Origin: Lunularia cruciata
Taxonomy: Eukaryota; Streptophyta; Marchantiopsida; Lunulariales; Lunulariaceae
Direction of reading: 5' to 3'
Assembly (NCBI GenBank): GCA_948567375.1
Contig: OX419757.1
Coordinates: 5,456,001-5,520,000, forward strand
DNA length: 64,000 nt
The translations under genes were made by a program, and so were the position numbers. Below, in pieces: positions 10,851-23,700 of this stretch (positions within the stretch are counted from its first letter, which is position 1; each line of letters starts with the position of its first letter). The notes beneath the pieces were generated by a model, which made no database searches, was not told where the DNA came from, and saw only the letters and a program-made list of their open reading frames with translations.

Positions 10851-13755
10851 TGCCTGTGACCTCATAACGTCCTCTAAAGAAATCAAACCCTACTTTATGG
10901 ATGGGACCACAAGTAGATATATCATGCACTCATACATCGCAGATGACATCCTTCTTTAGAGATGCGGACTGATGTGCACAACAAGAACTCCAAATTTTCA
11001 TTTAACTAATTACGATATGATTAAGTCAAGCTACTAGGTCTTGCCAGGTCTAAAACCCAACAAGGTGCTAGCTTTTTCATTTTTCTCATCAGTGAGTGAA
11101 GTAGCCTAAGGAGGATTAAAACATAATTTTGAGATTTTAGGTTGACTTCTATTGTATTTTGTTGGTTCAAGTTAAGACGAGATCACTACTCACTATCGCT
11201 ATGACGAAGACTATTCACTTCTCGGAATACAAGGTACCAACAATGCTCGGGATTTGTGAATACTCCATGTGTGTTGGGACGTGTCCAACCACAAGGCAGC
11301 CAAATGAATCTAGTAGCTTGAAGTTTATTTACCTTTCTATGCGCCTTTGCTTAGCGACCAAGAAGTAGCAAAAATAAAACAATACCTTGCGCACCCAAAG
11401 ATGACCAAACATGAAAATCATATATTTGTAGATTTCAGCAGAGTCCATGTATAACTGCTCAACAAGAGATGGTAAAAACGATGACGGTCAAAGGAAATCA
11501 GACACGGTACTTTCAGCTCGACGTATTTTTCGTTTCTCTTCTTGCGAGCAACTGCAAGGAACTCACTCGGTCGTCTAGAGATGGTAGATGGAGGGTCTGG
11601 TACAGCATATGATAGTAACACACTAATGCGCTTGGAGTGGGTGCTTTGCCTGTTATGGGGTGAGCTATGCTTCGTGTAATCACGTGAAAAAAGGTTAAAG
11701 AAATCGGCCCCAGATTGGAATGTAGCTGGACTTGACTATGAGACCACTAAGCCTACATCGTCAAGGTGACCTTTCCAGCTTACTCTGGAGTAAGAGTATT
11801 ATCACACGATTGGAGTGGAAACCTGGAATCAGGAATTTGCCCATCACAAATCTTATCCTTGTGATATTTGTCGATAAGTTATTCGAAAGCAACATTAACG
11901 AGTAAACCAGGTTGTCCACCCACATGCAGATCTGTGGCCACCAAACCAGGAAGCATGTCATAACCATTGGCGCGAGTGGATGCTCCGGTTTTACCCCCAA
12001 GAATTCACGAACCAATCCAGCATATGATCAGAGTTTCACGAAACTCTGGCCTGGATCCACGTAGAAAAGTTGGTGCAATTTTGACTGGACTGGCAACGGA
12101 GCAGGTCAGTGAATTGAGAAGCCACTTCGGCTAATGGTTCACTACTGACTCGTTTCTTTGCTAGAATGTCTTGCGAAGAACAACCATCCCCGGTTTTCAA
12201 ATGGGCCCAGTCTTATCTCCTCGGGGATTTGTCGTATCAATGACGAATCATTCAAGACGACTTGAAAAGAATAATAATCTATGTCCTGAAATGACATGCG
12301 GATTCAATTCTTAGTCGACTATATCACATCTCATTGGGCATTGCTTTAACTTTTAACTCGACAAATGACCAATAAACATAGAAACATTGATTGTAAATTT
12401 CTCATGCAGGAATGTTCAAACCTGGACTAGGTTCGAGGGAAGTGTCTTCTCTTTCAAGGTGGCTGGATGTCATCATTCATAGACAGTTACACACCAATTG
12501 AATAATCGTTACTGCAAGATACACTGTAGAAAATTTTCATACATACCGTTTCTTGGCCCAACTGGAGTGCTTTCGAACAACTCAAAGTCAGTCAGTGGTC
12601 CAGGTCTACATTGTCATCTACCTATAGGAGTCTTTCGCGAGACATCCGGTCAATCGAGTTACAGAAAGAATTAACTGGAGCAAATCTACAGAAGTCGGCT
12701 TTTGACAAGGTGGGTTGGGGAAGCACAACACAGACCGAGATTTTGAGAATTGACAAGCGTCTTCTGTTCCCATACAACAGGCTTTGAACTGCTGTCATAT
12801 ATTAGTTTGACTTTTTACATTAATATATAACGACTTAGATTAGAAACTACGCGTCATTAGTGGGGAGGTACTTGTTTGTTGTCTCAAAACTTAAGACATT
12901 GCCCTTGCCAACGGATTCTTGTCTTACCTACACTAATCACAAGCAAGCAGATGTCGCCAGATTCAGACAAATCAACAAATTATGTGGACACGCATGTTGT
13001 TCACAAGCGTGCTATCCTCTTGTAGATCGATCTAAAATGTGTGTTAATCACACGTTGATTCGTCCAACAGAACTGGGTTTGCATATGCTCTTACAGGGAT
13101 GCAAAATTGGTTTTCTACCAACACTAACATGCGCTGGACGAAAGACATACGTCAAATTCTTGACGAATCTCGATCATTCTTATTTCCCATAGGACTTTAC
13201 CATTTGATGATACATCAAGCCATACACTCAACCTCTCCTTTGAATCAAATATCGATATAGCGAACATTTGCCATTTCAGGACTAACATCAGTATAGCGAA
13301 ATTTGCCCTTTCAGACGCTTCACAAATTTCATTCTAGGAAAGAAAGGACTCCGCAACTTGGCGATACAAATTGGCCGATCGATCTTTTGTCGGGTCTTCT
13401 ATTCGTTCTGCTCTTGCTCTAAACAAAGAGTAGAAACTCTCTTGGCATCCTTGCAAGACTCGGACGGCTCTTTGGTTAAGGTCGTCAATTTGGGGAGGAG
13501 ACACTGCAGTTGGACGAAATTCCAACAATATCCACTCGATGTCCACAAGAGTTCCAGCACTACACAAATCAAGCACACGGCGAAGGTCAGGGTTACGCGT
13601 TTTGTCTCTCTTAGTAGACATCATCAAGAATAGTTCATTCATACTTCATTAACTTAATCACTGGGACTATAATAACTACAGTTTTGTGAGAAAATATCGA
13701 GTATTGGCAGAGATAGTACACTTGAGTTGAGTAGGCGTTGAGTATTATCATCCTA
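10851..13755. other. Intergenic, with weak exon-like segments near 12.4-13.25 kb
   Basis: No family is recognisable. Plus-strand segments that could be small exons lie at about 12418-12500, 12570-12709 (ends AAG before GTGGGT) and 13097-13250 (after CTCTTACAG; reads MQNWFSTNTNMRWTKD in one frame). The opposite strand has an open frame at 13334-13642. I cannot show that any of these is translated, and their frames do not join cleanly into one model. Confidence 0.25.
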
Positions 13756-13892
13756 GTTTAGTAAAGTCATACAGACTCTATTAGGGCTTAGCCCCATGTT
13801 ATTTTTTTGTCTCTCCCCTGTACGGCCTGATGGGGTCTTCCCATCCTTCGTTCTTCCTACGCGGTCGCCTTTTTTCACTGTTTAGTAAAGTC
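13756..13892 (+). repeat. Retroelement tail copy with 13-bp target-site duplication
   Basis: The insert 13769-13879 runs from ATACAGACTCTATTAGGGCTTAGCC-type sequence to CTACGCGGTCGCCTTTTTTCACT. The flanks are identical: GTTTAGTAAAGTC at 13756-13768 and 13880-13892. It is one of the least decayed copies of the family and defines both ends of an insertion. Confidence 0.9.
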
Positions 13893-15800
13893 CTCAAGCT
13901 AGAAGGCGATTAATTTAAAATTTGACTCTGTTACTCCAGGAAGAAGAATTAATCGACAGGTCGTCGTGGTCGTCACTTTCAAGCATGCCAGATATGTTCT
14001 GGGCATGCGAAGACGAGGTCAAATGTGTGCCAATATCCTCACCGTCTGCAAGGTCATGTACACAAAGCAGAGTACTAAAATGGTTGTCGAAGAGGCCCAG
14101 AAAGTCATGCATATCAACGATAGATCTGATTAAGAAAATCTCTTGACCACTTCTCCTTTCCATCACTCAGGACGACATGTGACAAAACAGAAAGGATATG
14201 ATGACTCAATGTTTTTTATAACATTATCTCCAATGAGATTGACCCACGCTTTGACAATACACGTGGCATACTTCACCGGCTGGGAAGTAAGGGATAGTGT
14301 ATTTTTCTCGAGAGATGGTCCCAAATGAGGGTCCTGGTAAGGATAATCTATCTGAGATAGATAAGATATTTGGGAATGATGACTAAAGGAAGTGTACTGA
14401 CAAGTCAATGAAATCACACGCCGCCGGTTGTGAAACTGGCTGGAGGAGGTCAGAGGTTGGGAATGCCTTCATCATGGGCATGTTGGCTGAACTCCGACAT
14501 GCAAGTAACATGCAATAGACACCAGGAATCACGGCTAAGATTCCACGACCTCCATTTCCTGGCCGCGACGTCTCATCCTCGGTTCATCTCACTATAGTGA
14601 CCTTGTTGTATCGAATCTACTCAAAGTACTTACGCCGCGACATGGCCGGCTCTTTCCTGGTGGCCTGATGCAAGGCATTTCCACCTTAATAATGGTGTGA
14701 AACCTGAGCGACTCTCGCATATATCCAAATATCTACCCGAAAACTTTTGATCCAATTGTAGATGGCGTGTACTGTACCTTTGGTAGGCAGTATCGGCTGG
14801 CATTGAGGACGAGACGAGATCACGTCGCTTGTAAAGCAGCGAGACTTGGAGGATGGAATTCACCAACTTGGATGGAAGGCTTCTGCACATGCTGCAACGT
14901 CCTTTTAGGGACTGTAATTTGAAAATCTGCTACATCATCCTCGCATTAACGTCATGCTTGGCAGGCAAAGAGTCCTAATCGGCATTACTTGACAGACAAT
15001 CGACTACCCGACGATCCTCAGAAATCGCTGTCAAAGTGGCGTGCCCTCCGTAACGGATTTTAACTTGCGGTTGCCATCAGAGTTGGACGCTACTGCACAC
15101 CCAGGCTCCAAGAGTCCAATACCCTCCAATAGATTATCGTCGAGAGAGAGAGTCGTGGGTAGTGTTATGATGTTTCTTGTTACGGCAGGCAAACTCCTGA
15201 TTCAGCTAAATGCAACAAGTGTGATTAGCTACTTTCTACAGCATTGAAGAAGCTTTTATAAGGATAAGGAGACTTTATTTGTCGGTTGATGAAGAGAAAT
15301 TCCGTCCCAGGTTCAAGTTATGAGTGGATCTACGAGTGCTTCTAATTCTGGTACGTAAAGGAAAGTCATCCTTTTAAATATCACATCTAACATAATCGTC
15401 TGAGTTTGGAAGATTTGAATCAACAAGATACCAAACACATCCCCCGTTGATCATATAAGTTATACAATATTGATAAATCTCAGCAAGTTGCAATCTAGCA
15501 CCTAGACAATACGGCTTCTATCCTACCACAACAACTCTTCTTCGATAAGAAATTTGTCCAGATTCGTTTCAAAGGTATATCCGATGCTTCTTTGAAAGGA
15601 AATTGTAAACCTACCTCACCTTACTCTGCTCATCTACGTCAACCCTCCTATTCCAGCACTTCCAACCAAATAGTTAATTGGTGTGGTTAATTGTGTGTTA
15701 TATGTCGTTGCCGCTTGCTGGTGCATGGTTATAGATTCTTTCTACTTCATGTTCTAGCGTTACAGCCAAGCTCATAGCATAGCGAAAGTGGTTTATTTGC
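13893..15800. other. Intergenic or undetected multi-exon gene on the minus strand
   Basis: Several minus-strand segments are open and sit beside plausible splice sites: 15527-15589, about 15050-15175, 14822-14940, 14632-14691 (donor GTAAGTAC) and about 14400-14565. One pair joins in frame (HPPSLAALQATFHTIIKVE), but other junctions give stops or clash in phase. No domain is recognised. I cannot separate a fast-evolving gene from chance. Confidence 0.2.
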
Positions 15801-15810
15801 ATCCTGTATA

Positions 15811-15854
15811 GTACCGAAGAGGGGTGAGGTGAGTACCGAAGAGGGGCGAGGTGG
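15811..15854. repeat. 22-bp direct repeat x 2
   Basis: GTACCGAAGAGGGGTGAGGTGA at 15811-15832 is followed directly by GTACCGAAGAGGGGCGAGGTGG at 15833-15854. A third, eroded AGGTGAGGTGGG follows. Function is unknown. Confidence 0.85.
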
Positions 15855-15959
15855 ATGAATAGAAAAGGTGAGGTGGGTTAACAGTTCCCTTTTTGAAATA
15901 GACACTATTTTTGTGATAATAATAGAGTTTTTGATTATTATTAGAACCCCGTTAAGCTG

Positions 15960-17240
15960 AATAATAGCCAGCGGTTTCTTCCATTTGTCTCAAGACGTGA
16001 ATCGAACATTCGACTCGAAAGTTAGCTGCAAGTAGTGCTCCTATGAACTCTCAAATAGAGGAGGCGAAAGTACCCCAAGGACGACACCTACAACTGTCCC
16101 ATTTTCTAGAGAACATGCTCCCATGAGGTGGACCTTCTCTTTCAACTGTACTTAGCCACCCCTACGGCTTTCGTGGTCACGAATCACAAATTATATTCCT
16201 CTATTTATGGTGGGCTGCGGAGTGGCCATAAACGGGAGGGAAAGCCGCCAAATTGGAGACCGAACAACTGTATCTCCACGTCCTGACCAGTAACCTCCAA
16301 ACTGGCAGGTCCTGGACCAACTCAGGTACAGTTCCAGTCCCAGGGCTCGTGGGCTCCTTAACCTGTCCTCCGCTACTAATTCGCTGCCAGTTTAATCTGC
16401 GCTGCATCTATCCAAAACGCAGTATGGTAGACGGCCAGTTCCCAGCAGAAGGAACCCGCATAGCCGAGGTATCTCCAGCGAAACGTAATCAGGGGCCGCA
16501 TACCTAGGCCAATTTGCTCGGTAGGAAGGTTAACTTTCTCTGATCCAGATTGACTAGGTTGTCTTATCGTGCGACACCAGAGCTACACCAATGTTTAGTC
16601 CTGACCGAGACGTGCTTGGTATGAGCGCAAGTATGCGGGATACGGCAGCGCTAAGTCCGCTGTCAATCTTAATTATGACCCTGATCCAACATACAGTTCA
16701 CGATAACCGGGAAAATCCATTCAGCAGACGCAGCATTGAACCGACATTATAAAGCATTTACGGCGCCGGCAGAGGATGAGTAGGCAAGCAGTCAACTCCG
16801 TCGGGTTCAAAGACGGCAAGTAGGAGGCTTCGGAGCCCACGACGTAAGCGCCGGCATGAAGTGGATAAGGTATAAGTAGTCCACGTCGGGAAAGTGCCGT
16901 GGAAGGAAGTCATAAGAAGCGCCGACCAGCAGGAGTCTGCAGCTCTTGACAGAAGAGTCGTGGCTTGCTGGCGAGGCCCGCGTGGCGGAAGTTAAGTCTA
17001 ACTATATTCGTCACGCGCCTCCCGTTCCCTCATGCCCGGCAGTCCTTTTGAACGCGTTAACCTTATCCCGAACTCCTTCCTTATTAATTAGGATGGAGCT
17101 TTTTCACGAGGTAGGTTTTTCCCTCGCACGGGCAGCCCCACTTCTCGTGAGTTGTCCCCGTACTACGATTTCCTGTATCCTTCCTCTAACCGGCAAAACC
17201 GATATGCGTAGGATTGGGGTCCGTGCAAGAAAATGTTAAC
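15960..17240. other. GC-richer island of unknown origin
   Basis: This block, especially 16600-17240, is clearly richer in G and C than its neighbours. It is dense in CCGG, GGCG and CACG words and mostly free of the A/T runs seen on either side. Short open frames (plus 16946-17239; plus 16253-16507 with an overlapping minus frame) show no recognisable domain. The texture resembles plant mitochondrial intergenic DNA, so an organelle-to-nucleus transfer is one explanation. An old GC-rich transposon or a CpG-rich relic is another. Confidence 0.3.
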
Positions 17241-18105
17241 CCCTCTCCTTAAGGCTCCATCATCTTTTCCTTTCTCTGTCACTGCAAGACTACAGTAGTC
17301 CACTCCCCAAAAGGACGAACTCTTCATTCAATATCTGGCATTCCGTTGGCGGTCGGTTTCACGCAGGATTCAACCTAGTATTCAACTTTTCGTGCATTTG
17401 AAACCCCGGAGACCAACTTTCTATCTACTCAAGGGAATGTTCAAATTTAACGAGAGTAAGAATCCGACAACAGAACTCACTTGATACTGTTAATGTTCTG
17501 TCAATCCATGGGTGGGTTCGAATATCAGAGATCAACGTTTGTGGGCTGTGGCTTCATTCGTGCACGTGCATGATGAGCCTACAGCGCATACAATTTGGGT
17601 GAGTTTGAATTCAAGGCTATCTAGTCTTGCTGGTTGTCTATTATAAGCAGGCAGAAAAATGAAAACTTATGGACGACGTATTCATAATCGACTCGTTCTG
17701 AGCAGGACTTTCAACTAACTCACGTAATGATACAGCACGGGAGGTAGGTGAATGAATGATATGACCTATAACGTTATTCCGTCTTCCCAAAGACATCTTC
17801 CACGGACATATCATCCTAACTTCTACAACAAACTTTCTCCAAGAGACAAGGGACGTGATTCCGCTGTACATGATGACATTGAACCCTTATTCTTTGATTT
17901 AATCAACAAATCCTTATGTTTCAATTTTCCACAACTCACTCTAGAAATTCAAGTCTAACTACCGGCCGTTGTCTCCATTTATCCTGAAGCCTGACAAAAA
18001 TTTCTCGTCAACCGGAGGAACTGACACATGGGCTTCTACCTAGACTTGGAGATGTAGTTAGGAGGTCGGTACTATTGCAACTCGTCTCACACATTAAAGC
18101 TACAG
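17241..18105. other. Intergenic, nothing recognised
   Basis: Only short open frames with no family motif are present on either strand (for example 17641-17871 minus and 17752-17958 plus, which overlap each other). No repeat family from elsewhere in the window is visible. Confidence 0.4.
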
Positions 18106-18107
18106 TA

Positions 18108-19183
18108 GGGGTTTCAGAAATAGATTGGATGGATAACAAAATTCATAACAAAATAACAAAATTCATAATTATTTTTATTGAACTCTGTATGGAGATGAAG
18201 GGCTACTAAATGACATATGGTAGATTGTGGTACTATATTTCATATGTAATTTCCGTTCATTTATAGAGATAGGACATATCATGGATATTTAAAATTATCA
18301 TAATGAAATGATTGTCAAAAGAGATGATGTGATTTTTTGAGAACGTGAACAAGTTTGTTTGGTGAGTGATTCTTAGAGTAGAATTTATGAAAATTTGTAA
18401 CGGACCTAAAATACCACTCTCAACTACTCAAATTCACCATTTGTAAATGCAAATACGGTATCCAAATGCTCCTGTTAGTAAACTAAATTGGTGTGTTTTG
18501 TAATTTTGCATTGATGTGGTGCTTCATTTCTATAGATTAGTGTGGCAAGGGAGATAGCTCAAGTTATGGAAAATGATTCGCATCGTCTTGCGTTCACCAT
18601 GAAATTTATTGAAGTTCAAGGAATTTACTCCAAAAGAACAACCAAAATTTAGCAAAAGGAAATCAAGAACCTAATTGTAATGCAAGCTCACATTTGGATG
18701 CAAAATCAACAGGCGCTATCCAACAGCTACCAACGGCAATGAGCGGACTAACAATGGCAATGAGCGGCTACGGGTGCCATCGAGCGGCTACAGGTGGCTT
18801 TGACAACGAGTAGGGATGAGTAGCAATGAGCAATAACAAGCAACAACAAGAAACTATGAGCAAAATCTCATTTAATCATAAATTAACATATTACCAAATT
18901 AACACATTACATCAGGCAGCAACCGATGCAACCCACATTCACCCTCAACCAGGCATTTTATTAACCCTAATATGTAATTCCGGTGTGACTACAGAAAACT
19001 CCATATCCCTTATTTTCTACAAACCACCTATTATGGACTTTGCTAATAATAAAGAACTTGGCCGAAACTCCGGAGTGGGACTCTTTCTTCCTCTCGCCTG
19101 CACCCTGTACTAATTTAGTCAACATTTTGTAGTAATCTATATGAAAATATACAGAGCTTCATAAAACTATTTCTGAAACTCCC
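18108..19183. mobile_element. 1.08-kb non-autonomous TIR element, copy 1
   Basis: The left end GGGGTTTCAGAAATAG mirrors the right end CTATTTCTGAAACTCCC, and a TA dinucleotide stands on each side (18106-18107 and 19184-19185). The interior has no transposase frame. The same interior recurs at 36113-37254, including a block of AGCGGCTAC-like short repeats (about 18715-18835) and the stretch with TTTATTAACCCTAATATGTAAT. TA flanks with short inverted ends suggest a DNA transposon related to Tc1/mariner or PIF/Harbinger derivatives. The superfamily is not settled. Confidence 0.8.
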
Positions 19184-19185
19184 TA

Positions 19186-20749
19186 GTGATTATATAGACC
19201 AGATAAGGCCCCGGTGAGCTATGAATTTACAGTCCGGCTCTCTCTTCTAAGTATTTGATTTGATTTGCAAGACCATGTGTACCATTTCAACGCCCTGCTC
19301 ATCAACTTATGCCCTCCCAAATAACTCAGAATGTCTAATACGGTAAACATACTGTTCAATTAGTTGCATTCACTTTATTACTATTTGATGAAAGAGTTGG
19401 AACTCAGTAACATCCAAAATGTTAAGACCATCAGTCAGCAGTAATCTGGCGTTCAGAACACAGTGAAATGAAATAAGACTTGGCACTCAATAACAACGTT
19501 CGTAGTCAAACCAGTCAGGGAATAGGATCAGGGGGATGAAATGACAGGATGTTATAACCTCCTCCACCAATACAAGTTGTTGCCTCACTTGCTCTGCTCC
19601 ATATATCACGCATTTGTGGTGACTCGTCATAACAAAGATGCAATGAGATGCATGAAGTGAGGCTTCTTTGCCTTGATCTTTGCGCTTGGGAAGAATTTGG
19701 CGCTTGGGAAACTGATTCGGATGATAACAAGTCTCGATTGATTCCACAGTGGAAGAACTCAGATGATCGTCACCATCCGTACCTCAATGCCGACTCATTA
19801 CACCACAGTGTGCTAAGGAGCAACATGGTGTGAAGGACATGCTTCCATGACTCGAACCAAGTGAATTGTGTTGACATGCTCTCGACCAAAAGTTAAGGCA
19901 AGTATGGTGGATCTCCCAAGTTGGTCCAAACATGTTCATGGACCTGGAGGTTGTGGGGAAGGTGAGATGGATTTTAGTTTCAAGTCGACGAATCTCATCA
20001 CGAAACCATGATGGCCGTTCATGGAACCACTCTCGGGAAGGTCAGTGGTCCTTGTTTCCTATAGTCTTGACCTTCTACCGCTCCTAGGCAGGTAGCAGAT
20101 ACAATTCACAGCGCACGAACAACTCTTTGCTACCAAGTGTTCTTCTATAACTAACCAAAGTTCTAAAAAATGTTATATCGATGATCTTTGATGGAAGAAA
20201 TAGATTAAAAGAGCTCTAAATTGATCCGATAATCATTCTCATGACCGGATAATATAATTCTTTGATAGAGGGTTGTAAAACAAGACTGGGAAATAGATGG
20301 AATACCTTGGTTGCAACCTACAACAATGTAAAATATTGACATCCTTTGAATAGCCTTTGTTGAAAAACCGGGATACCTTGGTAGCCAGGTTGCTTATGGA
20401 ACTCGGGAATCAAAAGATTTGTTAATATGCAAATGTAAATACGGCAAGAAAAGCATGCTTCTAGATTTAAGAGAAAAGTAACCGCGTAGGATAAAATGAA
20501 AGATGGGAAGAGCCTCTCCAGCTGTACAAGGATCCATAACGCTCGCAGTTCATGCGCATATTCTAGAACTTCAACTCCGGCTGTAAGATCTCAATTGATA
20601 TTTCTTCACTTTCTTCCCAAGGTGTTAGAGCTAAGTTCGCCTACATTTCTCATCCATACTCGGTCAGATTCCACCCGTACCTTCCGGATAGGGCCTCGAT
20701 TTTGCTCTCTCTCTATTTAAATCTGTCAATCTCACTCTATATAGACATA
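19186..20749. other. Intergenic with one minus-strand tail fragment
   Basis: No gene is recognised. Around 20478-20540 a minus-oriented fragment of the short retroelement tail can be seen (GTAACCGCGTAGGATAAAA, then GAAAGATGGGAAGA). Bases 20700-20755 contain a TCTCTCTCTATTTAAA stretch directly before the large retroelement copy. Confidence 0.45.
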
Positions 20750-23700
20750 TAGAGAAGTGGAACGAGAGAGGAGAAACGAGAGAAAATATATTTTCGAGTT
20801 TTGGGGAGCTCACCGCACCGGCATCACATGAGTGAGTAGAATAGTAGATTCATTTTTCAATTTGGATGTAGTTGGTATCTAGATTGAAGGCCATGGAGAA
20901 TTGAGTAAGAAATTATGAGTACTTTTTGGTTTTTTAGGGTTTACAGTGATTATTTCACATTGAGAGTGATGGGTCAAGAATTTTCATTTCTAATAGCTTG
21001 GTATTCATGCTTGAGTTCCATGGCTTTAGTTTGAAATTTGTTGAGTGAGAATTGAAAGTTATGAGAGTTTATAACTTTTAGTGTTTTGAGAGATAAAATT
21101 TTTTCATGTGAGTTGGGTTTTGAAGGGTTGTGGTTTTGCAAGTATAGGGAGATATGAAGAGGAGCATCGTGTGTTACAATTGTTATGGCTAGCCATGGCT
21201 ACACTTCCCCAAGTGGGGCTGCACATAGCGGCTCAAGATATGCCATACTTGGTGTATCACTGACGCTTTAACTCGCAAGGGGTCAAAACATATGTGGAAA
21301 AGATGCACAAGGACCATGATTGGACCACTTGGGATACTCACGTGAGGCAAACGACCACATCAACAGCGGCCACACTCAAGATTATGCATGTTTCTTCTAT
21401 CTCTTCATTGACTATTCGAGAGATACCCATCAAGTCATGTGAGTGGTTAGTGGTCATGGGAGTAGTCAGGCGGGTTGCATCTTGGGGTCATTTGAGCCTA
21501 GTTTTTCATGTACACATCTATTCCATATCCTACCTCGTACACTCCATGATGAGGCTAGATAGACTTTTCACCTACCACTTGATCATTTGGCGCGTGATCC
21601 CTTGGAGGAGCTAGCATGGTTCTTATTCCTCTTACTCCTTCAATGATGCCTTTGTTATGCTAAAGTGGATGTGCAATGCATAGAGCGGTGGTTGCTAGAT
21701 TTCATTGATTCTGAGCGGAGGATTGAACTCCCCTACAAGAGGAGTATGTTAGGGTTACATGTTTAGGAGACAACTTTTATAACAAGATACCATAGAGTCC
21801 ACTCGGTTACAACAATGTAGGACATTGGGTCAAGCAGGACATGTTAGTAGAGCAGCATGAATGGAAAGATAGTCCCATTGATGCGATTATCTTTCCTATG
21901 CTCATTGCATCCTATGGTAGAAGAAGGAGTAGTAATAGAGGTCTTAGATTATCAACCTGAGTAGCTTTTATGTCATATTTATATATTTATATTTATATGA
22001 GCATCTTAGATATTTCTTTCAAGCAAATGATCCTTTTAATAGATTTACCAAGCTGTTTTAGGTGGCTGTAGTAGTAGCAAGGGGAGATATTCCTACGTCA
22101 AATAATTGGGTGTTACGTGTTAGTTGACTTTTTGTGATAGAGAAGGACATAAGGGGCATCAAACCAATTGCTATTGGAGAGATCTTTTTGTGCTTGGTTA
22201 GCCATAGTATTACTTTAGCATCGATCTCACATGCGTGAGCACCCCAATCCACATCAATTTGGAGTAACTACATTGGAGGTTGTGAGTCTATATCTCCAAA
22301 CATCAAGGCACTCCTAGATATCCATCCAAAGTGGATCATCCTATAGGTGGTTGTTGAGAATGCTTTAATAGCATCTCTTGAGCATCATCTTTAGAGATCT
22401 TAGGGAGGCTGGTGGATCCTTGGTGAGTCTCATTCCTTTTGTGCAATCATTTTATGGTTCTCTTGCCCTTTACTACCAGCATGGTTGGTCATAGGAGGGA
22501 GTAATCATTTTGGAGTCGATTGTCAATACATGATAGAAAGATCCTTTAGGAGAACCTTTGTTTGCCATGGCTCACTTCAGAGCTCTCTTATCTACTACTT
22601 TGGCCATGCTAGTTGTGTATTTCTTTCCTTGGTAGACAATACACACATTGTGGGCCCCATAGATCTGATTAGGCATACTTTTGATCAATCACTTTACTAC
22701 CAAGCTACATCTTGTAGGCTTGAGTGTCAAGGTGTCAAAGTGCATAGCATGGTCCCCTTTAGGAATCCCTCCACACCTTGAGCTTATAGAGGGGTGTGCC
22801 ACATCTATAGATGGACTACATATTCTCAAAGTGCTAGTATGATATGAGGATTTTGTCATATGCTTTTTAGATGTTGTCATTATAGAGGATATTCTCCATG
22901 TGGATGACCTTCCTCTATGAGGAGATCCGTAGCTGATATTTGTTATATTCTCTTCTAATATTGCCCATCAACCAACTTACCTTCTTTACATAGTTCCCCC
23001 TTCCTTGACTTTCCTATCATGTTTGAGAGCTTCTGAGAGGAAGCTTATGGATATCTTTAGTACTATCATCATACCATGGACATTTGAGTGTATAATGGGA
23101 GATTTGGCACATAGACCAACATTTCTACTGATCTTGTGCGGAGGGTATACCAATTGTTATTTATAGAGGAGACAACACCTATAGCAATTGGGTATTTGGC
23201 TCTTGATACCCCTACTTTCCTCCCTTTTTGTGGTTGCTGATAGGCCAATTTTGGAGACAAATGTGACCAAGGTGGTTGACACCTAGTGTACACCAAGGTG
23301 GTTGTACACTAGATGCAATCGCGGTCCATAGGACACAATGTCCTTTAGGAGGATAGAGAATAGCTACACATGATGCAATCAGGGATATAGTGTTTGCTAT
23401 GGCACAAGAGAGTGGATACCTTGCTTGGAAGGAGCATTTGTATGCTTTGCAGATGGCATGTGTTAGAGAAGACTTATACTTGATCCAAGATGATCAAGTG
23501 AGATTGGCGGATGTTGTGGTTACAGACCCTACGTGTGAGGCAATTTTGGAAGGAGTGAGTACTCATACTCCTAGATGGGTGACAAGCGGAGTAGCAGCAT
23601 GCAAGGTCCTCAAGTATAGGCGTATGCAACAAGGTCACCTCTTTGTTCCTCTAGCCTTGGAGTTATATAGAGTGATGAATATAGAGTTTGACACATTTAT

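Noticed and set aside
11761-12015. Minus-strand segment that reads coherently across a run of five G if one base is shifted
   Set aside because: No family could be recognised, so there is no independent reason to propose a frameshifted gene.
17505-17530. GGGTTCGAAT-type tRNA T-loop-like sequence
   Set aside because: No acceptor, D or anticodon stem of the right spacing can be drawn around it.
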